Of a stretch of 64,000 nucleotides of DNA, positions 49,383-57,910 are shown piece after piece. Within the stretch, counting starts at the first letter, position 1. Each line of letters starts with the position of its first letter. The notes beneath the pieces were generated by a model. The model made no database searches. It was not told the DNA's origin and saw only the letters and a list, made by a program, of their open reading frames with translations. The position numbers and the translations under genes were made by a program. Origin of the DNA: Cupriavidus pauculus (lineage in GTDB: Bacteria; Pseudomonadota; Gammaproteobacteria; Burkholderiales; Burkholderiaceae); NCBI RefSeq assembly GCF_003854935.1, contig NZ_CP033970.1, positions 1,674,001 to 1,738,000 on the forward strand, written 5' to 3'.

Positions 49383-50435
49383 ATGAAGAAGAGAGAGATG
49401 TGGATGGCGGCGGCCGTGAGCGGCCTGTTCGCCGGGGGAGCGTTTGCCCAGACTTCCGTCACGCTGTACGGCGTGGCCGACGTGGGCGTGGAATTTGTCA
49501 ACCATGCCGGCGCCGGTGACAACACCGCGGTGCGCATGCAGTCGGGCAACCTGTCGGGCTCGCGCTGGGGCCTGCGTGGCACCGAGAACCTGGGCGGCGG
49601 CCTGAGCGCCGTGTTCGCGCTGGAAAGCGGCTTCAACATCGACGACGGCCGCAGCGGCCAGGGCAACCGCCTGTTCGGCCGCCAGGCCTGGGTGGGCCTG
49701 AGCAGCACGTACGGCACGCTGTCGCTGGGCCGCCACAACACGCCGATGTATGACTTTGGCGTGCAGTACGACCCGATGGGCATCTCCACGCGCTACTCGA
49801 TCGGCGTGCAGGACCCGTCGTTCCAGTCGCGTGCCGACAACTCGGTCAAGTACGCCGGCAAGTTCGGCCCGATCGCGGCCAAGCTGATGTACAGCACGGG
49901 CTACGACGGCGCCGCCGGCGTCAACGGCGAAGTGCCGGGCAACTACAAGGTCGGCCGCGAATTCGGCGGCAGCCTGGCCTACGAGAGCGGCGCGCTGGCC
50001 GTGGCCGTGGTCTATGACGAGCTGCGCGGCAACACCGTGGCCACCGGCGACGACAAGACCCGCAAGGTGGCCGTGGCCGCCAACTACAAGATTGGCCCGG
50101 TCAAGCCGTACCTGGGCTACCGCTACGCGCGCTTCATGACGGCGCCCGCGTCGCAGACCGCCAACCTGTACTGGGCTGGCGCGCAGTGGGACATCACGCC
50201 GGCGTGGTCGCTGACCGGCGCGGCCTACTACCAGGACTTCCGCAACTCGGGCGCCGATCCGTGGCTGTTCGTCGTGTCGGCTGACTATGCGTTCTCGAAG
50301 CGCACCGACGCGTACCTGAACCTGGCCTACACGCGCAACAAGGACGGCTCGGATCTGGGCACGGGCGGCTTTGGCACCACGCTGCCGGGCAAGAACCAGA
50401 CCGGCGTGCTGGTGGGCGTGCGTCACAAGTTCTGA
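49383..50435 (+). CDS. Gram-negative porin (OmpC/Omp32-like)
   Basis: A 350-residue outer-membrane porin of the Burkholderiales type. Signal peptide MKKREMWMAAAVSGLFAGGAFA, then QTSVTLYGVADVGVEFVN, SRWGLRGTENLGGGLSAVFALESGFN, RQAWVGLSSTYGTLSLGRHNTPMYD (constriction-loop region) and a C-terminal strand ending in HKF, the aromatic residue needed for barrel assembly. It forms 16-stranded trimeric channels. A strong terminator follows. A TACATGATGTA palindrome lies upstream (49212-49222). Confidence 0.93.
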   Translation: MKKREMWMAAAVSGLFAGGAFAQTSVTLYGVADVGVEFVNHAGAGDNTAVRMQSGNLSGSRWGLRGTENLGGGLSAVFALESGFNIDDGRSGQGNRLFGRQAWVGLSSTYGTLSLGRHNTPMYDFGVQYDPMGISTRYSIGVQDPSFQSRADNSVKYAGKFGPIAAKLMYSTGYDGAAGVNGEVPGNYKVGREFGGSLAYESGALAVAVVYDELRGNTVATGDDKTRKVAVAANYKIGPVKPYLGYRYARFMTAPASQTANLYWAGAQWDITPAWSLTGAAYYQDFRNSGADPWLFVVSADYAFSKRTDAYLNLAYTRNKDGSDLGTGGFGTTLPGKNQTGVLVGVRHKF

Positions 50436-50458
50436 CGCCGCGCAGCGCCATGCGATGG

Positions 50459-50491
50459 AAAAGGGCACGTCCGCTGGATGTGCCCTTTTTT
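50459..50491 (+). terminator. Intrinsic terminator after porin gene
   Basis: Stem AAAAGGGCACGTCC / GGATGTGCCCTTTT (one G-T pair) with a short GCT loop and a T-run. Confidence 0.92.
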
Positions 50492-50658
50492 GTTGCCCGC
50501 AGGCGGGCCGCAGCGCACTTTTGCGCGTCCGGCGGGCAGCGAGTCAGCATCCTCCGACGCGCCGTGCCGGCCGGCGTCCGATGCAGCGGCAACGGCCGCG
50601 CGCCGCAGAATCGACGGGAATGTCGAGATTTCCGACGATCTGATCCCGGAGGTGGACC

Positions 50659-51222
50659 GTGAGAAAGTCAATGATGCCGCTGGCGGCAGCCGGCGTGGCC
50701 CTGGTGGGCGCCGCGTTCGCGGCCAAGGCGTACGGCAAGTTCTCGGGCGGCAAGCGCGGCAACGTGGCCGTGCCCGAACCGGCCAAGGCCGTGGACCTGG
50801 ACCGCTACCTGGGCCAATGGTACGAGTACGCCCGCTACGAGAACGGCTTCGAGCGTGGCTGCGAAGGCGTGACCGCCGAATACACGCTGCGCGACGACGG
50901 CCTGATCGGCGTGCGCAACACGTGCCATGAAGGCTGCGCCGGCGGCGAGGCGCGGGTCTCGGAAGGCCGCGCCCGCGTGGTGCCGGGCAGCGGCAACGCC
51001 AAGCTGGAAGTGTCGTTCTTCGGCCCGTTCTTCTTTGGCGACTACTGGGTGCTCGACCATTGCGACGACTACGCGTGGTCCATCGTCGGCGAGCCGTCCG
51101 GCCGCTTCCTGTGGATCCTCACGCGCGACGCCCGGCCGTCGCCGGAACTGGCCGACTTCCTGGTCAGGCGCGTGGCCGCGCTGGGCTACGACACGTCGCT
51201 GCTGCGGACCACCGAGCACTGA
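50659..51222 (+). CDS. blc: Lipocalin family protein (Blc-like)
   Basis: A 187-residue bacterial lipocalin. After a hydrophobic N-terminus (MMPLAAAGVALVGAAFAAKA) comes DLDRYLGQWYEYARYENGFERGCEGVTAEYTL, with the lipocalin GxW motif (GQWYE), and later FFGDYWVLDHCDDYAWSIVGEPSGRFLWILTR. Unlike E. coli Blc it has no lipobox cysteine, so it is probably a membrane-anchored or secreted form. It has GTG start with GGAGGT upstream. Role: carrying or repairing membrane lipids in the envelope. Confidence 0.88.
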   Translation: MRKSMMPLAAAGVALVGAAFAAKAYGKFSGGKRGNVAVPEPAKAVDLDRYLGQWYEYARYENGFERGCEGVTAEYTLRDDGLIGVRNTCHEGCAGGEARVSEGRARVVPGSGNAKLEVSFFGPFFFGDYWVLDHCDDYAWSIVGEPSGRFLWILTRDARPSPELADFLVRRVAALGYDTSLLRTTEH

Positions 51223-51249
51223 GCCGGGCACCGAGCGCGCGGCGCGGGC

Positions 51250-51918
51250 TCAACCGGCCTCGCGCTGCCATTTTTCGCGCCGCGCCAGCTCCCGCGCGCT
51301 GGGCGTGGCCTGGGCGAACGACCCGGCCGGCACGTCGCCGGCCGGCACGTAGGTGCTCATCACCACGCCCGAGCCGGACGTCCGCGATTCCACCAGCTTG
51401 AGCGCTCCGGGCCGGGTATCGGGCTCGAACAGCCGCTTGCCGTGGCCCAGCACCACCGGGAAGGTCCAGACGTTGTATTCGTCGACCAGGGACGCGGCGC
51501 GCAGCGTCTGGATCAGGTTGCCGCTGCCGATGACCTGCAGGTCCTTGCCCGCTTCGGCCTTCAGCGCGGCCACCGCGGCGGCCACGTCGCCCTGCAGCAG
51601 CGCCGCGTTGTCCCACTCCAGCGACGTCAGCGTGCGCGACGCCACGTGCTTGCGCGTGGCGTTGAAGGTGCTGGCGATGGGGTCGTCGGCCGGCTGGTAT
51701 GGCCAGTACGCGGCAAAAATCTCGTAGGTCCTGCGGCCCAGCAGCAGCTCACGGTCCTTGCCGTCCAGCCCCTTCATGTCCTGGCCCATGGTGTCGTCCC
51801 AGAACGGGAACGTCCAGCCGCCGAACGCAAAGCCGCCGGCGGGGTCTTCCTCGGGGCCGCCCGGCGCCTGCATGACGCCGTCGAGCGAGACGAAGGTGGA
51901 GACGATCAGTTTCCTCAT
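51250..51918 (-). CDS. Dihydrofolate reductase / RibD C-terminal family protein
   Basis: A 222-residue protein of the RibD_C/DHFR-like fold: MRKLIVSTFVSLDGVMQAPGGPEED, LLLGRRTYEIFAAYWP, LQGDVAAAVAALKAEAGKDLQVIGSGNLIQTL and VDEYNVWTFPVVLGHGKRLF. NADPH-dependent reductases of this group act on various substrates; this one has no known partner. Convergent with the lipocalin gene. It is about 30 residues longer at the C-terminus (MSTYVPAGDVPAG...) than most family members. Confidence 0.88.
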   Translation of the reverse strand: MRKLIVSTFVSLDGVMQAPGGPEEDPAGGFAFGGWTFPFWDDTMGQDMKGLDGKDRELLLGRRTYEIFAAYWPYQPADDPIASTFNATRKHVASRTLTSLEWDNAALLQGDVAAAVAALKAEAGKDLQVIGSGNLIQTLRAASLVDEYNVWTFPVVLGHGKRLFEPDTRPGALKLVESRTSGSGVVMSTYVPAGDVPAGSFAQATPSARELARREKWQREAG

Positions 51919-52009
51919 TGGTGGGCTCCCAGGGGCGGGGGCCGCCGCCGCATGCCGCGACCCCTGAGCCAAGGTAGGCGCCCGGGGCCTGCTGCGCAAG
52001 GCAAAACCG

Positions 52010-53371
52010 TCAGTCGAGCGCCCGGTTGCGCGATTCCACGTTGACCGACCCCACCGCCAGCGCCGCCGCGGCCAGCATGGCGGAAATCATCGCCAGCGCC
52101 AGCGTGAAGTGCGTGGCCATGACCGGGGCGATGATGGCCGGCGCGAACAGGCCGCCAAAGCGGGCCACGGCGCCGGCCGTGCCCATGCCGGTGGCGCGCA
52201 GGTTGGTCGGGTAGACCTCGGGCGTGAACGCGTACAACGCGCCCCAGGTGCCCAGCAGCGCAAAGCTCATCAGCAGCGTGGAGCCCACCACCACCGTGGT
52301 CGACGTCCCCAGGCTGTAGAGCATGCAGCCGGCCGCGCTGAGCAGCAGGAAGCCGATCAGCGTCGGCTTGCGGCCCCAGCGCTCCACGCCGTAGGCCGCC
52401 AGCGCATAGCCGGGTAGCTGCACCAGCGCCAGCACCACCAGGAACACCTGCCCGCGCATCCAGCCAAAGCCGGAACTGCTGAGCCGGATCGGCAGGTAGA
52501 CGAACACCGCGTAGTAGGCAATCGAGATCAGCAGCCAGGCCAGCACCAGCCCCACGGTGCGGCGGCGGAACGTGGCGCCGAACAGCATGAAGATCGACGC
52601 CCGCTCGGGGGTTTCGGACTGCAGCGGGGGAATGGACACCCGCCGGCCGTTGGTGGACGCCACGCGCTCCAGCACCTGCCGCGCCTGTTCCGACTTGCCG
52701 TTGCGGTTCAGGAACAGCGGCGACTCGGGCACGTACATGCGCGGGATCAGGCCAACCAGCGCCGGAATGCCGGTGACGAAGAAGATGATGCGCCAGGCGT
52801 CGTTGCCGTGGGCGCCGGCCGCCAGGGCCAGCATCGCCAGGCAGATGGTGCCCAGCGCCCAGAACGATTCCAGCAGCACCAGCCAGCGGCCGCGGCGGTC
52901 GCGTGGCAGGAATTCGGCCAGCATCGTGTAGTCCACGGGCAGCGTGCCGCCCACGCCGATGCCGGTCAGCAGCCGCAGCACCATCAGCCAGCCCAGGCTG
53001 GGCGCGAATGCCGAGGCCACGCCGCAGGCCGCGTCGATGATGACGGCCAGCATCAGCGCCGGGCGCCGGCCGATGCGGTCGGCAATGCGGCCGAAGCAGA
53101 AGGCGCCCATCAGCATGCCGACGAAGAACGCGGTGCCGGTCTGCAGCGCCTGCGGCACCGTGACGCCGAAGGTGGCGGCAATCGATGGCGCGCTGAAGCC
53201 GATGGACAGCACCTGCATCGCGTCGGCCATCCACACCAGCCCGAAAATCACGAACAGCCGGTACTGGAACTTGCCGACACCGGCGGTACGGATGGCATCT
53301 TCGAAACTCATCGGCGTGGACGACATGGCGGGGGGCGGTCCGTTCGGCGGGTTGGGGGCGGTCGCGCCCAT
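52010..53371 (-). CDS. MFS transporter (sugar/aromatic acid porter type)
   Basis: A major facilitator of about 440-450 residues with twelve helices. FQYRLFVIFGLVWMADAMQVLSIGFSAPSIAATFGV, GRIADRIGRRPALMLAVI (A motif), GVGGTLPVDYTMLAEFLPRDRRGRWLVLLESFWALG, and the E-rich C-terminal TPEVYPTNLRATGMG place it near AAHS and SV2/YgcS-like carriers for organic acids. Start uncertain: 53371 (used) or ATG at 53326. It lies directly downstream of the PhnD-like gene on the same strand (27-bp gap), so it may be the last gene of that operon. Confidence 0.88.
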   Translation of the reverse strand: MGATAPNPPNGPPPAMSSTPMSFEDAIRTAGVGKFQYRLFVIFGLVWMADAMQVLSIGFSAPSIAATFGVTVPQALQTGTAFFVGMLMGAFCFGRIADRIGRRPALMLAVIIDAACGVASAFAPSLGWLMVLRLLTGIGVGGTLPVDYTMLAEFLPRDRRGRWLVLLESFWALGTICLAMLALAAGAHGNDAWRIIFFVTGIPALVGLIPRMYVPESPLFLNRNGKSEQARQVLERVASTNGRRVSIPPLQSETPERASIFMLFGATFRRRTVGLVLAWLLISIAYYAVFVYLPIRLSSSGFGWMRGQVFLVVLALVQLPGYALAAYGVERWGRKPTLIGFLLLSAAGCMLYSLGTSTTVVVGSTLLMSFALLGTWGALYAFTPEVYPTNLRATGMGTAGAVARFGGLFAPAIIAPVMATHFTLALAMISAMLAAAALAVGSVNVESRNRALD

Positions 53372-53398
53372 TCTAACGTGGCGCGGGCCGCCGCAGGG

Positions 53399-54211
53399 TC
53401 AGGCCAGTTCGGGATAGCCGCCGTTGTTGCTGGCTGCCGCCACGGCCAGCGGCGCGTAGGCGGCGGGGTCGGGGCGCACAAAGCGCGCCACCAGCACGGC
53501 GTCGAGCAGCGGCGCATAGGCCGCGTCGGCGTGCAGGCCGCAGAGCCGGTCGATCAGCGTCGCGCGGGCGGCGTCGTCCAGCGTGGTGGACGCCACCAGC
53601 AGCGGATTGGGCGTCCACGGCGTGCAGGCGACGGTGTGCAGGCCGTCGAGCCGGTCGGGCGCGTGCCGGCGCAGCAGATCGAGGAAATAGCTGTCCAGCG
53701 CGGTGACGTCGATCTCGCCGTCGCGCAAGGCCGTCAGCGCCCGCATCGGCGTGTCGAGCGGGCCGACCGAGGCACGGAACAGCGGCGCGCCATGCGTCTG
53801 GGCGCTGGGCGCCAGCAGATGGCGCGCCGCGTGGTAGCCCGACTGCGAATGGCGCGCCATCCAGCCGATGCGGTGGCCGAACGTGTCGTCGATGCGCTGC
53901 CAGCCTGCATCCGCCCGCACCAGCAGTTCGCTGCGGTAGCGCGGCTGGCCGCCGTATGCGGCCGGCGATGGCACCGGCGCCACCAGCGGCACCACGGGCG
54001 CCACGCGTTGCGCGAAAGGCAGCCCGCACATGAAGCCGCACACGAGGTCCGGCCGCTGCCAGAGCTCGGGCAGCGGCGCGGGCCAGGCGTGCGGCACGAT
54101 CGCCACCGGCCAGGACAGGTCGGCAAACACCCGCGCAAACAGGGCCTGCCACGCCGCCGCGACGGCCGGCGTGGCGTTGTACATGCGGAACGACGCGATG
54201 CCGGCCGCCAT
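53399..54211 (-). CDS. PhnD-like periplasmic-binding-fold protein without signal peptide
   Basis: A 270-residue protein of the phosphate/phosphite/phosphonate binding protein (PhnD) fold: MAAGIASFRMYNATPAVAAAWQALFARVFADLSW, DLVCGFMCGLPFAQ, GHRIGWMARHSQSGYHAARHLL and LTALRDGEIDVTALDSYFLDLLRRH. The usual signal peptide is missing, so it is probably cytosolic unless its start is wrong. It abuts the ornithine cyclodeaminase gene (1-base gap). No PhnC/PhnE transport genes are present. Role unknown; may sense or carry a small ligand related to the cyclodeaminase substrate. Confidence 0.75.
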   Translation of the reverse strand: MAAGIASFRMYNATPAVAAAWQALFARVFADLSWPVAIVPHAWPAPLPELWQRPDLVCGFMCGLPFAQRVAPVVPLVAPVPSPAAYGGQPRYRSELLVRADAGWQRIDDTFGHRIGWMARHSQSGYHAARHLLAPSAQTHGAPLFRASVGPLDTPMRALTALRDGEIDVTALDSYFLDLLRRHAPDRLDGLHTVACTPWTPNPLLVASTTLDDAARATLIDRLCGLHADAAYAPLLDAVLVARFVRPDPAAYAPLAVAAASNNGGYPELA

Positions 54212-54212
54212 C

Positions 54213-55217
54213 TCAGGCAAAGCGCAGCGTCTGGCCCAGGCCCTTGGCGCGCGCCTTGGTCAGCATGGCGTGGCCCAGCGCGATGTCGGTGGTGGAAAGC
54301 CCGCGGTGCCAGAACAGGATCGTCTCGTCGTCGCGCTCGCGCCCCGGCTTCAGCCCGGCCACGATCTGGCCCAGCTCGGCGTGCAGGTTTTCCTCGTTCA
54401 GCCGGCCGCTGTCCACGTGCTGGCGCAGCGCGCCGAACGGCAGGCCCTTGCGGCACTGGCCCCAGTCGTCCACCACCATCTTGCTCATGATGTCGGTCAG
54501 CGACAGCTCCACGGCGCTCATCGTGCCGTACGGAATCACCAGCGCGCCGGGCTGGATCCACTCGGTCAGCAGCATCGGCTGCGGCTTGGGCAGCCGCGAC
54601 GCCTCCACCACGATATCGGCGCCGCGCACGCACGATTCCCAGTCCTCGGTCACCGTCACGGGCTTGCCGAGGTCGCGTGTCAGCCGCGCGGCAAACGCGT
54701 CGCGGCTCTCGGGCCGGCGGGAATGGACGCGGATCTCGTCGAAATCGAACAGCGAGTCGAGCAGCCGCACGTTCCAGTACGACGTGCCGCGCGCGCCGAT
54801 GTGCCCCAGCACCTTGCTGCCCCGGCGCGCCAGATGCCTGGCGCCCAGCGCGGTCACGGCGCCGGTGCGCATGTCGGTGATGGCCGTGGCGTCGATCACG
54901 GCCAGCGGCACGCCGTTGTCGGGGTCGAACAGGTTCAGCAGCGCCATCTCGGACGGCAGCCCGTGCCGGTAGTTGTCGACATAGTCGGACACCACCTTCA
55001 CCCCGGCCACGTGCAGCGGCTTGATAAAGCCGCGCAGCACGTTGAAGTGGCCCTTGTCCGACGATTCCGGCACCAGGTGCACGCGCGGCTCGATCACGGT
55101 CTCGCCGCGGCCCTGGGCGGCCAGTGCCGCTTCCACGGCGGCCAGGATCTCGGCGTCGGTCAGCGCCAGCTCGGCCACGTCGGGGCCGTTCAGGTAGGTC
55201 AGGTACAACGGGTTCAC
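54213..55217 (-). CDS. Ornithine cyclodeaminase/mu-crystallin family protein
   Basis: A 334-residue NAD-dependent enzyme of the OCD/mu-crystallin family. PLHVAGVKVVSDYVDNYRHGLPSEMALLNLFDPDNGVPLAVIDATAITDMRTGAVTALGARHLARRGSKVLGHIGARGTSYWNVRLL holds the substrate and dinucleotide-binding regions; the glycine-rich loop is GHIGARG, a variant of GAGxQA. VHSRRPES and GADIVVEASRLPKPQPML follow. Members are cyclodeaminases, ketimine reductases or opine-like/alanine dehydrogenases. GTG start with AAGGAG upstream; no nearer ATG. Middle gene of a Bug-OCD-PhnD operon. Confidence 0.9.
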   Translation of the reverse strand: MNPLYLTYLNGPDVAELALTDAEILAAVEAALAAQGRGETVIEPRVHLVPESSDKGHFNVLRGFIKPLHVAGVKVVSDYVDNYRHGLPSEMALLNLFDPDNGVPLAVIDATAITDMRTGAVTALGARHLARRGSKVLGHIGARGTSYWNVRLLDSLFDFDEIRVHSRRPESRDAFAARLTRDLGKPVTVTEDWESCVRGADIVVEASRLPKPQPMLLTEWIQPGALVIPYGTMSAVELSLTDIMSKMVVDDWGQCRKGLPFGALRQHVDSGRLNEENLHAELGQIVAGLKPGRERDDETILFWHRGLSTTDIALGHAMLTKARAKGLGQTLRFA

Positions 55218-55228
55218 GGGGCGTCTCC

Positions 55229-56239
55229 TTACTGCAGCGGGGGAATGTTGGCGCGATGCACGATCGCGCGCCATTTCGTGGTCTCGGTGGCGATGGTGTC
55301 GCCGAACGCCTGGCTGGTGTTGCCCACCGGCTCCAGGCCCAGGCCGTCTAGCTTCTGGCGCACGTCGGGGTCGCGCAGCACGGTGGCCACGTCGGCCTGC
55401 CACTTGCGTACCACGGCCTCCGGCGTGCCCTTGGGCGCCACCAGCCCGTACCACGACGTCACGTCGAAGCCCGGATAGCCCGATTCGGCGACGGTCGGCA
55501 CGTTGGGCAACTGCGGCAGCCGGCGCGGCCCGGCCACGGCCAGCGGCACCAGCTTGCCGGTGCGGATGTGCTGGAGCACGGTGGAGATGCCGCCGAACAT
55601 CATCTGCACCTGGCCGGCCAGCACGTCGTTGAGCGCCGGCGCCATGCCGTTGTACGGCACGTGCACGGTCTTGACGCCCGCTTCGAGGTTCAGCAGTTCG
55701 CCGGCCAGATGCGCGCCGCTGCCGTTGCCGGGCGAGGCAAAGTTCAGCTCGCCCGGGTGCGTGCGGGCGTAGGCCACGAGGTCCTTGAGCGAGCGCGCCG
55801 GCACCGACGGATTGACGACCAGCACGTTGGGCGAGGCCGCCAGCATCGTCACGGGTACGAAGTCGCGTGTCTCGAAGCTGAGCTTGCGGAACAGGATCGG
55901 GTTGACGGTCAGGTTGCCGGCCGGCGCCAGCCCCAGCGTATAGCCATCGGGCGCGGCGCGTGCCACGGCTTCCATGCCGATGTTGCCGGCCGCGCCGGGC
56001 TTGTTGTCGATCACCACGGGCTTGCCCCAGCGCTCCGACAGCTTCTGCCCGATCAGCCGCGGCAGCGCATCGGCCACGCCGCCGGCCGCGAACGGCACAA
56101 CCACGCGCACGGGGCGGGACGGATAGTCATCGGGCTGCGCCGACGCGGGACGCGGCAGCGCCGCGAGCACGGAGGCCACGGCCGGCACGGCCATCCACAG
56201 CCGCCATCCGATGGCCGGCCTTCTTACGCAACGGTTCAC
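55229..56239 (-). CDS. Bug family substrate-binding protein
   Basis: A 336-residue periplasmic binding protein. Signal peptide LWMAVPAVASVLAALPRPASAQ, then YPSRPVRVVVPFAAGGVADALPRLIGQKL, DNKPGAAGNIGMEAVARAAPDGYTLGLAPAG and VPTVAESGYPGFDVTSWYGLVAPKGTPE. GTG start with GGGAG upstream. It opens the operon with the OCD and PhnD-like genes and is divergent from a HutC-type GntR. Probably delivers an amino-acid-like or organic-acid substrate; the transporter membrane subunits are elsewhere. Confidence 0.92.
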   Translation of the reverse strand: MNRCVRRPAIGWRLWMAVPAVASVLAALPRPASAQPDDYPSRPVRVVVPFAAGGVADALPRLIGQKLSERWGKPVVIDNKPGAAGNIGMEAVARAAPDGYTLGLAPAGNLTVNPILFRKLSFETRDFVPVTMLAASPNVLVVNPSVPARSLKDLVAYARTHPGELNFASPGNGSGAHLAGELLNLEAGVKTVHVPYNGMAPALNDVLAGQVQMMFGGISTVLQHIRTGKLVPLAVAGPRRLPQLPNVPTVAESGYPGFDVTSWYGLVAPKGTPEAVVRKWQADVATVLRDPDVRQKLDGLGLEPVGNTSQAFGDTIATETTKWRAIVHRANIPPLQ

Positions 56240-56309
56240 GCAATTCTCCCCGTCATGGCACTTCGATCGTTGACCCGGCGACGCCGTGCGGCCCTTGTGC
56301 TGCCGGCCG

Positions 56310-56357
56310 ACTTGTATAGACTGATCTTACGGAAGCCGTCCGATACTGTATAGACAA
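56310..56357. promoter_or_regulatory. HutC-type operator half-sites (two TGTATAGAC copies)
   Basis: CTTGTATAGACT (56311-56322) and CTGTATAGACAA (56346-56357) share TGTATAGAC, 34 bp apart. Their outer halves would join into TTGTATAGACAA, close to known HutC-family sites (CTTGTATATACAAG). They lie 71-118 bp upstream of the Bug gene and in front of the divergent GntR gene. Confidence 0.65.
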
Positions 56358-56530
56358 CTTTTCGCATATCGGAAAGCGGATTTCTCATAAGATGCGGGGC
56401 GGCACGCGCGCGGTGCCGCGTGGCACTGGCGCTGTGCATGGCCATGCGTGGCACGCGGCGCTTTTCCCCGACATGGCCCACGCGCGGCCGCCTGATCCGA
56501 TCGTCCACCCACCCGCAGCCGGGAGCCTGC

Positions 56531-57271
56531 ATGCCGACACGCCCGACCGTCCGACCCAGCAACCCGCCCGCGCCGGCGTTCCAGCGCATCAAGGACTACG
56601 TGCAGGACCAGATTGCCGCCGGGGTCTGGCGCGAGGGCGACGCCATCCCGCCCGAGCTGCGGCTGGCCGAGACGTTCGCGGTGTCGCGCATGACCGTGAA
56701 CCGCGCGCTGAACGAACTGGAGGCCGAGCAGATCCTGGTGCGGCGCAAGGGCGCCGGCACGTTCGTGGCGCAGCAGCGCTACCAGGCCACCGTGGTGGAG
56801 ATCCGCTCGATTGCCGAGGAAATCCGCGCGCGCGGCCATCGGCACCGCAGCAGCCTGTACCGGCTGGAGCGGCAGCGCGCCACGCGGGCCCTGGCCGCGC
56901 AGTTCGGCGTGGCGGAGCGCAGCACGCTGTTCCATTCGGTCATCGTCCACTTCGAGAACGACGCGCCGATCCAGGTGGAAGACCGCTGGGTCAACCCGGC
57001 GCTGGCGCCGGACTACATGGAGGCCGACTTTGGCGCCATCACACCGAACGAGCACCTGATGCGCGTGGCGCCGCTGCAGCGGGCCGAGTACCAGATCGAG
57101 GCGCTGCTGCCCACGGCCGACGTGGCCGAGATGCTGGCCATCGCGCAGACGGAGCCGGCGCTGGTGCTGCGCCGGCGCACGTTCTCGCAGGGCGCGGTGG
57201 CGTCGGTGGTGGTGCTGTGGCACCCGGGCGGCCGCTACCGGTTTGGCGGCGCGCTGGGCCAGGCGCTGTAG
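56531..57271 (+). CDS. GntR family regulator, HutC type with UTRA domain
   Basis: A 246-residue repressor: winged helix AFQRIKDYVQDQIAAGVWREGDAIPPELRLAETFAVSRMTVNRALNELEAEQILVRRKGAGTFVA, then UTRA domain (about 90-240) with EIRSIAEEIRARGHRHRSSLYRL and SVIVHFENDAPIQVEDRWVNPALAPDYMEADF. Typical of HutC, whose ligand is urocanate; here the neighbours are an ornithine-cyclodeaminase-like enzyme and a Bug protein, not hut genes, so the effector may differ. GGGAG precedes the ATG chosen. Confidence 0.92.
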   Translation: MPTRPTVRPSNPPAPAFQRIKDYVQDQIAAGVWREGDAIPPELRLAETFAVSRMTVNRALNELEAEQILVRRKGAGTFVAQQRYQATVVEIRSIAEEIRARGHRHRSSLYRLERQRATRALAAQFGVAERSTLFHSVIVHFENDAPIQVEDRWVNPALAPDYMEADFGAITPNEHLMRVAPLQRAEYQIEALLPTADVAEMLAIAQTEPALVLRRRTFSQGAVASVVVLWHPGGRYRFGGALGQAL

Positions 57272-57383
57272 CAGGCGCCCCGGCGCCGGGCGAGCTTGTC
57301 TGCCTCTGAATAAGCAATAGAATCCAAAGGGACAGGACGCCGGGCAACGCAGGACGGCCAGACCTGCCCAAGTGGAGAAGGGA

Positions 57384-57893
57384 ATGGGTGCCAAACGCAA
57401 GACGCTGGCCGGAGCCCTGGCCGGGTTTGCCCTGATGCTGTCCGGCTGCGTGACCTATCCCGGCTACGACGCGGGCTACGCCAGCTATTACGGCAGCGGC
57501 TACACCGGCTATGCCAGCTACACCGGCACGGGATCGTCCTACACCACCTACACCGGTTATCCGGCCTACTACGGCGGGTATTACGGCGGCTACCCCTACG
57601 GCTATCCCTACAGCTACGGCGGCTGGCCGTATTCCACCAGCATCTGGCTAGGCTATGGCTGCTGCGGCTACCGGGGCTACTACGGCTATCGCGGGTACTA
57701 CGGCTATCGGGGCGGGTATTACGGCGGTTATCGCGGCGGCTATCGCGGCGGATACCACGGGGGATACCACGGCGGCTATCGCGGGGGGTACCACGGCGGC
57801 GGGGGCTACCGGGGTGGCGGCTATGGCGGCGGGGGATATGGCGGCGCCTACGGCGGACGTGGCGGCGGCAGGGGAGGCGGACGGGGCCGCTGA
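57384..57893 (+). CDS. Gly/Tyr-rich repetitive lipoprotein
   Basis: A 169-residue low-complexity protein. Lipoprotein signal MGAKRKTLAGALAGFALMLSGC with Cys22 as lipidation site. The rest is almost only Gly, Tyr, Ser, Arg and His. An early YxxY-rich segment (YASYYGSGYTGYASYTG) is followed by GGYYGG and GGYRGGYHGGYHGG repeats and a GGGRGGGRGR tail. It resembles silk-like or elastin-like surface proteins; Arg and His could bind metals or acidic polymers. Anchored to a membrane; function unknown. GAGAAGGGA precedes the ATG. Confidence 0.8.
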   Translation: MGAKRKTLAGALAGFALMLSGCVTYPGYDAGYASYYGSGYTGYASYTGTGSSYTTYTGYPAYYGGYYGGYPYGYPYSYGGWPYSTSIWLGYGCCGYRGYYGYRGYYGYRGGYYGGYRGGYRGGYHGGYHGGYRGGYHGGGGYRGGGYGGGGYGGAYGGRGGGRGGGRGR

Positions 57894-57910
57894 GCGCGGC
57901 CCTGGGTGGC

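Noticed and set aside
57480-57890. CRISPR-like or tandem DNA repeat
   Set aside because: The periodicity comes from Gly-Tyr codons of a translated lipoprotein; units are irregular and without spacers.
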